A stretch of 64,000 nucleotides of DNA. It comes from Phycisphaerales bacterium. Lineage in GTDB: Bacteria; Planctomycetota; Phycisphaerae; Phycisphaerales; UBA1924. Within the stretch, counting starts at the first letter, position 1, and every line of letters starts with the position of its first letter. The notes under the pieces are model-generated. The model was given only the letters and a program-made list of their open reading frames with translations, was not told where the DNA came from and did no database searches. The stretch lies in contig JAIEUA010000010.1 in NCBI GenBank assembly GCA_019744815.1, forward strand, positions 434,001 to 498,000, read 5' to 3'. Positions 56,505 through 64,000 of this stretch are shown here, in pieces. The translations under genes and the position numbers were made by a program.

Positions 56505-59500
56505 ATGTTCGCCAAGTTCTTCATCGATCGTCCGGTGTTCGCGACGGTGCTGTCGCTCTTGATCACGCTGATGGGTTTGGTGGCGATCGTGAACCTGCCG
56601 GTGGCGCAGTTCCCGGAGATCGTGCCGCCCAGCGTGCAGATCTCGGCGTCGTACCCGGGCGCGAGCGCGGAGACGGTGGCCCAGTCGGTGGCGGCACCGA
56701 TCGAGCAGCAGCTGTCGGGCGCGAAGAACCTCATCTACTACAGCAGCCAGTCGGGCAACGACGGCACGCTGAAGATCACCGCGACGTTCGACATCGGGAG
56801 CAACCAGGACCTGGCGGCGGTGGAGGTGCAGAACCGGCTGGCGATCGCGCAGCCGCGGCTGCCGCAGGAGGTGGTGCGACAGGGCATCACGGTCACCAAG
56901 ACCTCGACCAACCTGATCGCGGTGGTGGCGTTGACCGCGCCCAAGGGCGAGTACGACGACGTCTACCTGTCGAACTACGCGACGATCAACCTGCTCGACT
57001 CGCTGAAGCGGGTGCCGGGCGTGGGCGATGTGACGATCTTCGGCGGCAAGGACTACGCCATGCGGGTGTGGGTCGATCCCGACCGCCTGGCGCAGAAGGC
57101 GTTCACGGTGACCGACCTGGCCACCGCGATCCGCGACCAGAACGCGGTGTTCCCGGCCGGGCGCATCGGCCAGCGCCCCGGGCCGGCGGATCAGCAGATC
57201 ACCATGCCGGTTCTGACCCGCGGCCGCTTGGAAGACCCGAGTGACTACGAGAACATCATCCTGCGGGCGAATCCCGACGGCTCGATGCTGCGGCTGAAGG
57301 ACCTGGCGCGGGTCGAGCTGGGCAGCCAGACGTATGACCTCTTCGGCCGCCTCGATGGCCGACCGACGACGCTGTGCCTGGTCTACCTCCAGACCGGTGC
57401 GAACGCGCTCAACACCTACCAGAACGTCATCAAGACGATGGACGAGGCGAAGAAGGCCTTCCCCAGCGGCGTCGAGTACAAGATCCCCTACGACACGGTG
57501 AAGTTCATCGAGGTCTCGATGCACGAGGTCGTGAAGACCCTGCTCGAGGCCGGCGTGCTCGTGCTCATCGTGGTCTTTGTGTTCCTGCAGAACTGGCGGG
57601 CGACGCTGATCCCGCTGGTGGCGGTGCCGGTCTCCATTATCGGCACCTTCGCGGGCATGCTGGCGCTGGGTTTCACGATCAACTCGCTGACGCTGTTCGG
57701 CATGGTGCTGGCCATCGGCATCGTCGTCGACGACGCCATCGTCGTGGTCGAGAACGTCGAACGCATCATGCACGAGGAGAAGCTCCCGGTGCGGGAGGCG
57801 ACGGTGAAGGCGATGGGGCAGATCACCGGACCGGTCATCGCGATCGTGCTGGTGCTCTCGGCGGTGTTCCTGCCGGTGGCGTTCCTGGGCGGGCTCACCG
57901 GCGAGCTGTACCGTCAGTTCGCGGTGACCATCGCGGTCAGCGTGGCAATCTCCGGCGTGGTGGCGCTCACGCTCAGCCCGGCGATGTGCCGGCTGCTGCT
58001 GAAGCCCGCGCACGGCACCAAGTTCTTCGCGTTCCGCTGGTTCGACGCGGTCTTCAACACGATCACGCACGGGTACACCGCGGCGGTGAAGCTCTCGATC
58101 AAGCTGGCGATCGTCACCGTCCTGATCTTCGGCGGGATCATCTTCCTCACCGTCCGCCTCTTCGAGAAGGTCCCGGGCGGCTTCGTGCCCGATGAGGACC
58201 AGGGGTACATCATCGTCGCGACGATCCTGCCCGACGGGGCGTCGATCGAGCGGACCGACAAGCTGGTGGCGGACATCGAGAAGTTCCTGCTCGAGCAGGA
58301 CATCGTGGAGCACACGGTGACGCTGGGCGGGTTTGACTTCCTGGCCGGCGGCATCAACAGCACCAACACGTCGATCATGTTCGCACGCATGAAGCCGTGG
58401 GACGAGCGGAAGGACCCGTCTCGCAGCGCTCAGGCGCTGGTGGGGAAGGTCTGGGGCCGCTTCGCGGGCGACGGGCGCGGGCTGGTGCTGCCGTTCAATC
58501 CGCCGGCGATCCAGGGCCTGGGCCAGCGGGCCGGCTTTGAGTTCCAGTTGCAGGCCCGCGGCGGCGGCGATGTGCGCTCCTTGGCGCTGGTGAATCAGAA
58601 GTTCATGGCGGCGGCGGCGAAGCGGCCGGAGATCACGGGGCTCAACGCGACGCTGCGGGTCAATACGCCGCAGATGTTCGTGGACCTGAATCGCGACAAG
58701 GCGAAGATGCTGGGACTGAACTTGAACGAGGTGTTCAGCAATCTGCAGGCGTACCTGGGCGCGCTGTACGTGAACGACTTTGACAAGTTCGGACGCATCT
58801 GGCGGGTGCAGGTGCAGGCCGAGCCGCAATTCCGAAAGTCGCCGGAGGCGATCACGCGGATCTACGCGCGGAACAACACCGGCCAGATGGTGCCGCTGTC
58901 GGGCGTGGTGTCGACGCAGTTGCAGTCGGGCCCGAACGCGGTGCCCCACTTCAACGGGTTCCCGGCGGTGCAGATCACCGGCGCGCCCGCGCCGGGGTAC
59001 GCGACCGGCGACGCGATGAAGGCGATGGCGGAAGTGGCGGCGGCGGAGCTGCCTCCGGGCTACGGCTACGAGTGGTCGGGCGCGTCGTTCCAGGAGATCA
59101 AGGCGGGCAATCAGGCGCCGGTCGTTGTGGGCTTTGGCCTCATCGTCGTCTTCCTGGTGCTGGCGGCCCAGTACGAGAAGTGGTCGACCCCGGTGGTCGT
59201 GCTGCTCGCGGTGCCGGTGGGCATCTTCGGAGCGCTGGTCGCGGTGTGGTGGCGGAACTACCCCAACGACATCTACTTCCAGATCGGCCTCTTGACGCTG
59301 GTCGGTCTTGCGGCGAAGAACGCGATTCTGATTGTCGAGTTCTGCTCGACCGAGCGGGCGAGCGGCAAGGGTCTGGTTGAATCGGCGGTGAACGCGGCGA
59401 CGCTGCGGTTCCGGCCGATCGTGATGACGAGCCTGGCGTTCATTCTGGGTGTGGTGCCGCTGGTCATCGCGCAGGGCGCGGGCTCGGCGGGCCGGCGCTC

Positions 59501-59672
59501 GATCGGCACGGGCGTCATCGGCGGCATGCTCGCGGCGACGTTCCTGGCGATCTTCTTTGTGCCGGTGTTCTTCGTGCTGGTGCAGGGGCTGGTCGAGAAG
59601 ATCTTCGGGGAGCGTCACCAGCACGGCGGGGAGACGCCGATCTCGCCCGCGAAGCCCGCCGCGGGGCATTGA
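56505..59672 (+). CDS. RND multidrug efflux pump (AcrB/MexB, HAE1 family)
   Basis: A 1055-residue proton-driven inner-membrane exporter. The N-terminus FAKFFIDRPVFATVLSLLIT is the HAE1 signature. There are twelve membrane helices, with the first large loop to about residue 340. The helix-4 proton-relay Asp pair is in GIVVDDAIVVVENVERIM (about 410), and the helix-10 to -12 region GLAAKNAILIVEFCSTERAS (about 935-954) has the conserved Lys. The second porter loop carries DRDKAKMLGLNLNEVF-like segments. AGGA precedes the ATG. It works with the upstream adaptor; an outer-membrane channel must be unlinked. Substrates are unknown. Confidence 0.96.
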   Translation: MFAKFFIDRPVFATVLSLLITLMGLVAIVNLPVAQFPEIVPPSVQISASYPGASAETVAQSVAAPIEQQLSGAKNLIYYSSQSGNDGTLKITATFDIGSNQDLAAVEVQNRLAIAQPRLPQEVVRQGITVTKTSTNLIAVVALTAPKGEYDDVYLSNYATINLLDSLKRVPGVGDVTIFGGKDYAMRVWVDPDRLAQKAFTVTDLATAIRDQNAVFPAGRIGQRPGPADQQITMPVLTRGRLEDPSDYENIILRANPDGSMLRLKDLARVELGSQTYDLFGRLDGRPTTLCLVYLQTGANALNTYQNVIKTMDEAKKAFPSGVEYKIPYDTVKFIEVSMHEVVKTLLEAGVLVLIVVFVFLQNWRATLIPLVAVPVSIIGTFAGMLALGFTINSLTLFGMVLAIGIVVDDAIVVVENVERIMHEEKLPVREATVKAMGQITGPVIAIVLVLSAVFLPVAFLGGLTGELYRQFAVTIAVSVAISGVVALTLSPAMCRLLLKPAHGTKFFAFRWFDAVFNTITHGYTAAVKLSIKLAIVTVLIFGGIIFLTVRLFEKVPGGFVPDEDQGYIIVATILPDGASIERTDKLVADIEKFLLEQDIVEHTVTLGGFDFLAGGINSTNTSIMFARMKPWDERKDPSRSAQALVGKVWGRFAGDGRGLVLPFNPPAIQGLGQRAGFEFQLQARGGGDVRSLALVNQKFMAAAAKRPEITGLNATLRVNTPQMFVDLNRDKAKMLGLNLNEVFSNLQAYLGALYVNDFDKFGRIWRVQVQAEPQFRKSPEAITRIYARNNTGQMVPLSGVVSTQLQSGPNAVPHFNGFPAVQITGAPAPGYATGDAMKAMAEVAAAELPPGYGYEWSGASFQEIKAGNQAPVVVGFGLIVVFLVLAAQYEKWSTPVVVLLAVPVGIFGALVAVWWRNYPNDIYFQIGLLTLVGLAAKNAILIVEFCSTERASGKGLVESAVNAATLRFRPIVMTSLAFILGVVPLVIAQGAGSAGRRSIGTGVIGGMLAATFLAIFFVPVFFVLVQGLVEKIFGERHQHGGETPISPAKPAAGH

Positions 59673-59702
59673 GAACGCCCTGAGATCAATCGGGGACGGG
59701 AT

Positions 59703-60902
59703 TTAGTCGCACAGCAGCTTGTCGTAGTACGGCAGGACGAGCAGGAAGTCGGCGTCGTCGACCGCGCGGTCGCCGTTCCAGTCGCAACGCGGGTCCGCCG
59801 GCGGCACGAGCAGCGTGTCGTAGGCGGGGAGGAAGAGCAGGAAGTCGGCGTCATCGACGTAAGTGTCGCCGTTGAGATCGCCGGGGCACAGGATGCCGAC
59901 CTGGATGGACCCGATGCCGTAGCCGGCGCAGCTGTTGCCGGCGCTGAACTGGTACGACCCGGCGTCGGCGGGGATGAACGGGTCGATGACCATGACCTCG
60001 CTGCGGGCGCCGAGGAAGCGCGGGCCTTCTTCGAGTCCGATCTCCTCGCGCTTCCACTGGTAGTACCGCGGGCCGGGGCCGCCGACGCGGGAGCGGAAGA
60101 CCACGCGATCGCCGGTCTGCGGCGTGTCCTGCGGGCCCTCGAACTGGTCCGGGGTCAACGGCCCGCAGGCCACGTTGGTCCAATCGGTGAAGTCCCACGA
60201 TTCGATCAACTGATCCGCGCTCGCGCCGCCGGCGCCGGCTGTGAAGCCGACCCAGGCGCAGCCGTTGTCGCCATAGAGCTGACCGCCGTTGTCGAGCTGC
60301 CCGAGATCGAGCGGGCAGAAGAGGATGGTGTCGCCGTCGAGGCGGACATAGAGCAGGCCGCTGGTGTACTCGATGGTGATCTCATGCGAGGAGCCGTCGG
60401 TGAACGAGTCGGGCAGGAAGGCGTGGGCGAGCGAGGCGCTGTCTTCGAAGGTGTTGGAATCCGGCCCGCGGGTCTGCACGCTGACGTGGGCGCCGTCGAA
60501 CTCGCCGCAGCACCAGAAGGTGTCGAACTCGATCGCGACGCTGCGGGCGATGCCGCTGTAGCCCATGTCGGATCCGGTGCCGCCGATCGCATCGGACGCG
60601 GCGTCCTGGATCACGAACGCGAAGCCGTCGGCGGTGCCGTTCTGGATGGAGGCGCGGAAGGTGGTGCGGAACCCGGCGTTGAGTCCGGCCTTGGAGGCGG
60701 TGTACCACGCCGCGCCCGCGCCGCCGACGCCCGAGGGGGTGAGGCGCAGCTTGCCATTGTTCGTGGCGGCGTCACCCACCAGGGTGAGGCCGTTGCTGGA
60801 AGAAAAGTCCGCGAAGGAGAAGACGGCGCCGCACTGGGCCGAGGCGACCTGAGCCGTCAACGCCGCACCCGCTGAGATCGCGAGAAACAAACCCGTTCGC
60901 AT
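59703..60902 (-). CDS. Secreted L-type lectin-like protein with VDDADF modules
   Basis: A 399-residue exported protein with signal FLAISAGAALTAQVASAQ. Residues about 22-235 resemble legume/L-type lectins: FSFADFSSSNGLTLVGDA, DGFAFVIQDAASDAIGG, SVAIEFDTFWCCGEFDGAHV and the sugar-loop-like GYSGIARS. A short Ig-like stretch (YYQWKREE) follows. The C-terminus has CPGDLNGDTYVDDADFLLFL then CDWNGDRAVDDADFLLVLPY, ending DKLLCD. It may bind carbohydrate; the module may anchor it (inferred). It is convergent with the RND pump gene. Confidence 0.82.
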   Translation of the reverse strand: MRTGLFLAISAGAALTAQVASAQCGAVFSFADFSSSNGLTLVGDAATNNGKLRLTPSGVGGAGAAWYTASKAGLNAGFRTTFRASIQNGTADGFAFVIQDAASDAIGGTGSDMGYSGIARSVAIEFDTFWCCGEFDGAHVSVQTRGPDSNTFEDSASLAHAFLPDSFTDGSSHEITIEYTSGLLYVRLDGDTILFCPLDLGQLDNGGQLYGDNGCAWVGFTAGAGGASADQLIESWDFTDWTNVACGPLTPDQFEGPQDTPQTGDRVVFRSRVGGPGPRYYQWKREEIGLEEGPRFLGARSEVMVIDPFIPADAGSYQFSAGNSCAGYGIGSIQVGILCPGDLNGDTYVDDADFLLFLPAYDTLLVPPADPRCDWNGDRAVDDADFLLVLPYYDKLLCD

Positions 60903-61055
60903 GAGCCCCTCCGGCGGCGTGGCCGCGGTGAGCGATCATCGTACCGACCGGGGCAACATCCACCAAGCACCTTCTTCCGGGGTCGGCTGGTCCCAGAAGA
61001 AGCCGCTCCCCCACTACTGATCCCCTGAGGACACCTGTGGTATGGGCTTCCATAG

Positions 61056-61232
61056 TCACCAGTGGGACCGGCTTCCAGCCGGTCGACGGGGGCGTCGAGA
61101 TGGAAACCCTTTCGCACGGGGCGAGGACGCCCCGGCTCGCTGGTGGTCGAGACCGGCTGGAAGCCGGTCCTGGGCTGGGTGACCGGCTGGAAGCCGGTCC
61201 TACTGGAGCACCGGCTAGAAGCCGGTGCTACT
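61056..61232. repeat. REP cluster, four family A units and one family B unit
   Basis: Forward GTGGGACCGGCTTCCAGCC is followed by the family B unit (GGGGCGAGGACGCCCC). Three inverted family A units of decreasing similarity follow (GACCGGCTGGAAGCCGGTC twice, then CACCGGCTAGAAGCCGGTG). The last is a compensated variant that keeps the stem paired. Confidence 0.85.
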
Positions 61233-61242
61233 GCTGCTTCCG

Positions 61243-61278
61243 GAAAAACAACGGACCCGGCCTTCGCCGGGTCCGTTG
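61243..61278 (-). terminator. Intrinsic terminator of the 62296 gene
   Basis: Perfect 12-bp arms AACGGACCCGGC/GCCGGGTCCGTT with a CTTC loop. On the minus strand a TTTTT run follows. Confidence 0.9.
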
Positions 61279-61324
61279 CATGGTCCATCGAAAACGCAAA
61301 TGGGGTGTCCCACGAGAGAGTTGA

Positions 61325-62296
61325 TCACCACGGGCAGACAAGGTCGTTGTACTGCTGCGCGAAGATCACGAAATCGGCGTCATCGACCTGGTCGTCGTCG
61401 TTGAGATCGGCGTCGCAGAAGGCCGGGAGCGCGGGGCAGAGCAGGTCGTTGTACGCCGCGGCGAACGCGACGAAGTCGCTGTCATCGACCTGGTTGTCGA
61501 GGTTGATGTCGGCCGAGCACGGGTCGGTGGCGTAGGCCTCGGTGTTCACGCTCTGGCCGACGCGGACCTGGCGGACTTCGCCGGGGTTGAGGGTCCAGGT
61601 CCACTGATAGGCGAAGGCGCCGTCGGTGGCGAAGGGGCCGTTGTTGTTGGAGAGATCGCCCGAACCAGCGGAAAGCAGGCCGCGCAGAGCGCTGCCCGAG
61701 CCGGTGTCGTGGCGCGACTCGGAGCCGTCGGTGGTCACCTTGGCGTATTCGAAGCTGGCGTTCTCGGTGAAGGTGCCGGTGTGGCCGCTGAAGTTCTGGT
61801 TGTCATCGGGCGCCGGGTTGGGCGAGCCGCCGGGGACGTCGATGTCGCAGAGGTGGAAGAAGTTGAAGACGCGGGCGGTGGCGTTGCTCGGGTGCGAGCC
61901 GAGGCGGGCGCGGGTGAAGACGCGGGATTGCCGGGCGACCGGACCGTCCTTGAGGACGATCACGAACTCGCCGTTGATGCGCTCAAAGCCGCTGACACCG
62001 GCGCCGGTGTTCGTGAAGGTGAGGCGCATCTTGTTGCCGCTGATGAAGGTCGCCGGCGAATCGAACTTGGCAAAGAGCGAGTTGGAGTTGTTGTTCTGCT
62101 GGCGCCAGTACCAGGTGTACTTGTACTGCCAGTCGGTGAAGTTGTTGTCCTGGTAGTAGAAGGAGTCGCCGTTGGTCACGCTGAACGCGGGCGTGAGCAA
62201 CTGGAATTTGGCGTTGCCCTGGGTGATCGTTTGGGCCGAAGCCGTGCCAACCACCGTCGCGAGCCCGAGGAGGGCCGCCATCTTTGCCGTCTGCAT
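61325..62296 (-). CDS. Secreted protein with two C-terminal VDDADF modules
   Basis: A 323-residue exported protein with signal MAALLGLATVVGTASAQ. The body is beta-rich and Asn/aromatic-rich (FYYQDNNFTDWQYKYTWYWR, about residues 45-64), with no family I can name. The C-terminus has CSADINLDNQVDDSDFVAFA then CDADLNDDDQVDDADFVIFA, ending YNDLVCPW. GAGG lies 7 nt before ATG 62296, and the longer upstream frame is not supported. A strong terminator follows. It is divergent from the DUF4126 gene. Confidence 0.8.
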   Translation of the reverse strand: MQTAKMAALLGLATVVGTASAQTITQGNAKFQLLTPAFSVTNGDSFYYQDNNFTDWQYKYTWYWRQQNNNSNSLFAKFDSPATFISGNKMRLTFTNTGAGVSGFERINGEFVIVLKDGPVARQSRVFTRARLGSHPSNATARVFNFFHLCDIDVPGGSPNPAPDDNQNFSGHTGTFTENASFEYAKVTTDGSESRHDTGSGSALRGLLSAGSGDLSNNNGPFATDGAFAYQWTWTLNPGEVRQVRVGQSVNTEAYATDPCSADINLDNQVDDSDFVAFAAAYNDLLCPALPAFCDADLNDDDQVDDADFVIFAQQYNDLVCPW

Positions 62297-62537
62297 GTGC
62301 AACCTCGCTGTGAAAAGTCCCCGTGTGCCGCAGACGCTCGCCCGCCCCGTGCGGGTCGGACCGACTCGGTCCGTGCGCTCGGCACCCAGACTAAAGGATA
62401 CCGAGGGTGCTTTTACCGATACAGACATTTACTGAGGATTCGGTGCGCGATTGAGTTCTCGGACGCTGTTCAATCCACCCATTCGCGTGGATCGGGGACC
62501 CGTCCCCGTGAAACAAGTTCCAGTGAGCGGTCAACCG

Positions 62538-63188
62538 ATGCCGCAAGCGTCGCGGCCGGATCCCCAACAACCGAGCATGGAACTCCTCGCCGCCGCGTGC
62601 CTTGGCCTTGGACTCTCCGCCGCGGGCGGGCTGCGGATCTTTCTGCCGTTGCTCGTGGTCGGGCTGGGACAGCGTCTGGGCATGATTGAACTGGGCTCGT
62701 CGCTCGCCTGGACGGGGGGCACGCCGGCGCTGATGGTGCTGGCGCTGCTGTGCGTGGCTGAGGGATTGGGATACTGCATCCCGGCCGTCGATCACGCGCT
62801 CGACGCGGTGTCGGCGCCGGCGTCGTGGGTCGCGGGCGCGCTCTTTGCCACCGGCGCGGTGGCGTTGCCCTTGCACGAGATCACGACGTCGTTGCCGGGC
62901 GGGATCGCGCCGGTGCTGGCGTATGCGGCGGGCCTGGGCGGAGCCGCGGCGGCGGGAGCGGCGACAGCGGGTGTGACACAGATCACCGGCGCTTCGGGGC
63001 GCGTGGTCTCCTCCACCACCACGCTGGGCGTGGCCAATCCGGTCTACGCGATGGTCGAAAACCTGCTCGCGGGGGCGATGAGCGTCCTGGCGATCTTGGC
63101 GCCGATCGCGCTGGGTGTGCTGGGCGTGCTTGCGATCGCGTGCGTGTGGATGGTTGTTCGGCGGATTCGCCGCGTGCGCACGGCGTGA
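62538..63188 (+). CDS. DUF4126 family membrane protein
   Basis: A 216-residue membrane protein of the DUF4126 family, function unknown. The conserved opening MELLAAACLGLGLSAAGGLR then IFLPLLVVGLGQRLG begins at residue 14 of this reading. Four or five hydrophobic segments follow (ALMVLALLCVAEGLGY, ALLHE-like ALPLHEITT, then MSVLAILAPIALGVLGVLAI). The start is uncertain: ATG 62538 has a weak GAGCGG upstream and ATG 62577 would begin exactly at the conserved block. It is followed after 23 bp by the frameshifted MFS gene. Confidence 0.75.
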   Translation: MPQASRPDPQQPSMELLAAACLGLGLSAAGGLRIFLPLLVVGLGQRLGMIELGSSLAWTGGTPALMVLALLCVAEGLGYCIPAVDHALDAVSAPASWVAGALFATGAVALPLHEITTSLPGGIAPVLAYAAGLGGAAAAGAATAGVTQITGASGRVVSSTTTLGVANPVYAMVENLLAGAMSVLAILAPIALGVLGVLAIACVWMVVRRIRRVRTA

Positions 63189-63211
63189 CACGATCGCGTT
63201 AGACTGACGCG

Positions 63212-64000
63212 ATGTCCGGCCCCACGCCCGCGCCTGTCCCACCACCGACCGCATTGCCAACAACCCCGCGTCCGCCCCACCCGGCGGCGTTCGCCGTGCT
63301 CATCATCCCGTTCGGGGCGATGAGCGGGTATGTGAGCGTGGCGATGGCGTTCCTGTGCACGCGGCACCACCTGAGCGTGGAGGACGGCGCGCTGCTGATC
63401 GCGTCGGGCATGTTCCCGCATGTGTGGAAGTTCCTGTGGGCGCCGATCGTGGACACGACGCTGACGCGGAAGACGTGGTACCTGCTCTCGGTGGTTCTGT
63501 GTGCGCTGGGCATCACGGCAATGAGCGCGATGCCGCTGGAGAAGGAGAATCTCCGCTGGCTGCAGGCGGTGATCTTCATCGCCAATCTCGCCTCGACGTT
63601 CCTGGCATGGCGGTGGAAGGGATCATGGCCCATGCGACCACGCCCGAGCGGCGCGGGCGTGTCGGCGGGTGGTTCCAGGCGGGCAATCTCGGGGGCAACG
63701 GCCTGGGCGGTGGCGCCGGGCTTTGGATCGCGACCAATCTGCCCACGGCGGCCGCTCCGCAACCTTGGTTGTCGGGCGCGGCGCTAGGGGTGTTGTTTCT
63801 GATCGGCGCGGGGGCGTTGCTCTTTGTGCCCGAAGTGAAGGCCGAATCCCGGGCCAGATCGCTGCCTTCGGCGATCGGCGGCGTGGCGGTCGAGATGTGG
63901 ACGATGATCAAGTCCAAGGCGGGCTTGCTGTGCGCGCTTTTGTGCCTGCTGCCGATGAACAGCGGGACGGCGACTGGTGTGCTGTCGCAGGCCGAGGTCG
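63212..64000 (+). pseudogene. MFS permease interrupted by a -1 frameshift, partial at the window edge
   Basis: The first frame encodes a Pro-rich leader and membrane segments (AFAVLIIPFGAMSGYVSVAM, FPHVWKFLWAPIVDTTLTRK), typical of AmpG/BT1-like MFS permeases. It then loses sense after VIFIANLASTFL. A second frame from the ATG at 63607 continues the same protein without a stop to the window edge: AVEGIMAHATTPERRGRVGG, AGLWIATNLPTAA, WLSGAALGVLFLIGAGALLF. One missing base around 63602-63606 (CTGGC for CTGGGC) restores the reading FLGMAVEG. This is either a sequencing/assembly error or a genuine pseudogene. The 3' end lies outside the window. Confidence 0.85.

Larger units (their letters stand above)
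60903..61324. other. REP-rich gap between two secreted-protein genes
   Basis: No gene is supported in these 422 bp. They contain REP family A copies at 61056-61085, 61149-61174, 61180-61204 and 61207-61232, a family B copy at 61114-61143, and the terminator at 61243-61278. The promoter of the lectin-like gene should lie near 60910-61000. Confidence 0.75.

Noticed and set aside
53189..59669. Very long open frames on the minus strand opposite the RND operon (over 1000 codons each)
   Set aside because: They are antisense shadows caused by high GC and strong codon bias. They are Arg/His/Asp-rich, have no recognisable domains, and lie opposite complete RND adaptor and pump genes.
61056..61232. 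CRISPR array
   Set aside because: Repeats are palindromic REPs in alternating orientation with irregular spacing. There are no uniform spacers and no cas genes.

Overview
The window looks like chromosomal DNA of a high-GC planctomycete, most likely of the class Phycisphaerae. This is inferred from three things: several secreted proteins end in a Cys-bounded 'GDLNxDGxVDDADF' module, eukaryote-like Ser/Thr kinases with TPR tails are present, and palindromic REP-type repeats are dense. No rRNA, plasmid, phage or CRISPR feature was seen.

Layout. 1-3.9 kb: truncated Ser/Thr kinase, a TetR(CecR-like)/DevC-like permease pair with two palindromic operators, and pgeF. 3.9-6.8 kb (minus strand): tRNA-Thr - tuf - rpmG - tRNA-Trp - secE, a classical translation/secretion cluster that ends at a terminator with no nusG after it. 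7-9 kb: MFS permease and DinB-like protein. 9.2-12.1 kb: a compact methyltransferase / FAD oxidoreductase / type III polyketide synthase operon. 12.1-16.8 kb: hybrid histidine kinase with a Cys-rich protein, an HMA lipoprotein and an outer-membrane barrel. 17-24 kb: GH57 glycosidase, LptF/G permease, cysteine desulfurase, TetR, divergent yidD and rnpA, SbtA-like permease. 24.3-31.2 kb: desaturase, a VapC/Phd-type toxin-antitoxin pair, arsR-arsM, rpiA, PfkB kinase, and an rdgB gene that carries an in-frame REP-associated transposase (RAYT). 31-37 kb: ClpP-like periplasmic protein, comB, ankyrin protein, DUF429, dnaK. 37.6-43.9 kb: methyltransferase, a large kinase-TPR protein, a hypothetical and a low-GC secreted propeller-like protein. 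44-53 kb: yicC, secG, M28 lipoprotein peptidase, eukaryotic-type glgB, a second DevC-like permease with MarR, ychF, tRNA-Arg. 53-64 kb: three secreted proteins with the C-terminal module, a second tRNA-Arg, an RND adaptor/pump pair, DUF4126, and a frameshifted MFS permease that runs off the edge.

Themes. (1) At least six palindromic REP-like families populate the intergenic spaces. Several copies lie inside genes and are translated in frame: pgeF, glgB, and rdgB, where a whole RAYT is nested. Others appear to have supplied or removed stop codons. (2) Many genes have pyrimidine-rich octamer repeats (CTGYTCCC-like) directly before the start codon in place of a Shine-Dalgarno site. (3) The plus strand is C-rich left of about 39 kb and G-rich to the right, for genes on both strands. 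That is the sign of change expected at a replication origin. (4) Two DevC-type permeases each sit beside their own regulator with visible palindromic sites. Glycogen/alpha-glucan genes (GH57, glgB) and Sec subunits (secE, secG, yidD) recur. Many starts were adjusted by motif or Shine-Dalgarno evidence; uncertain ones are flagged.
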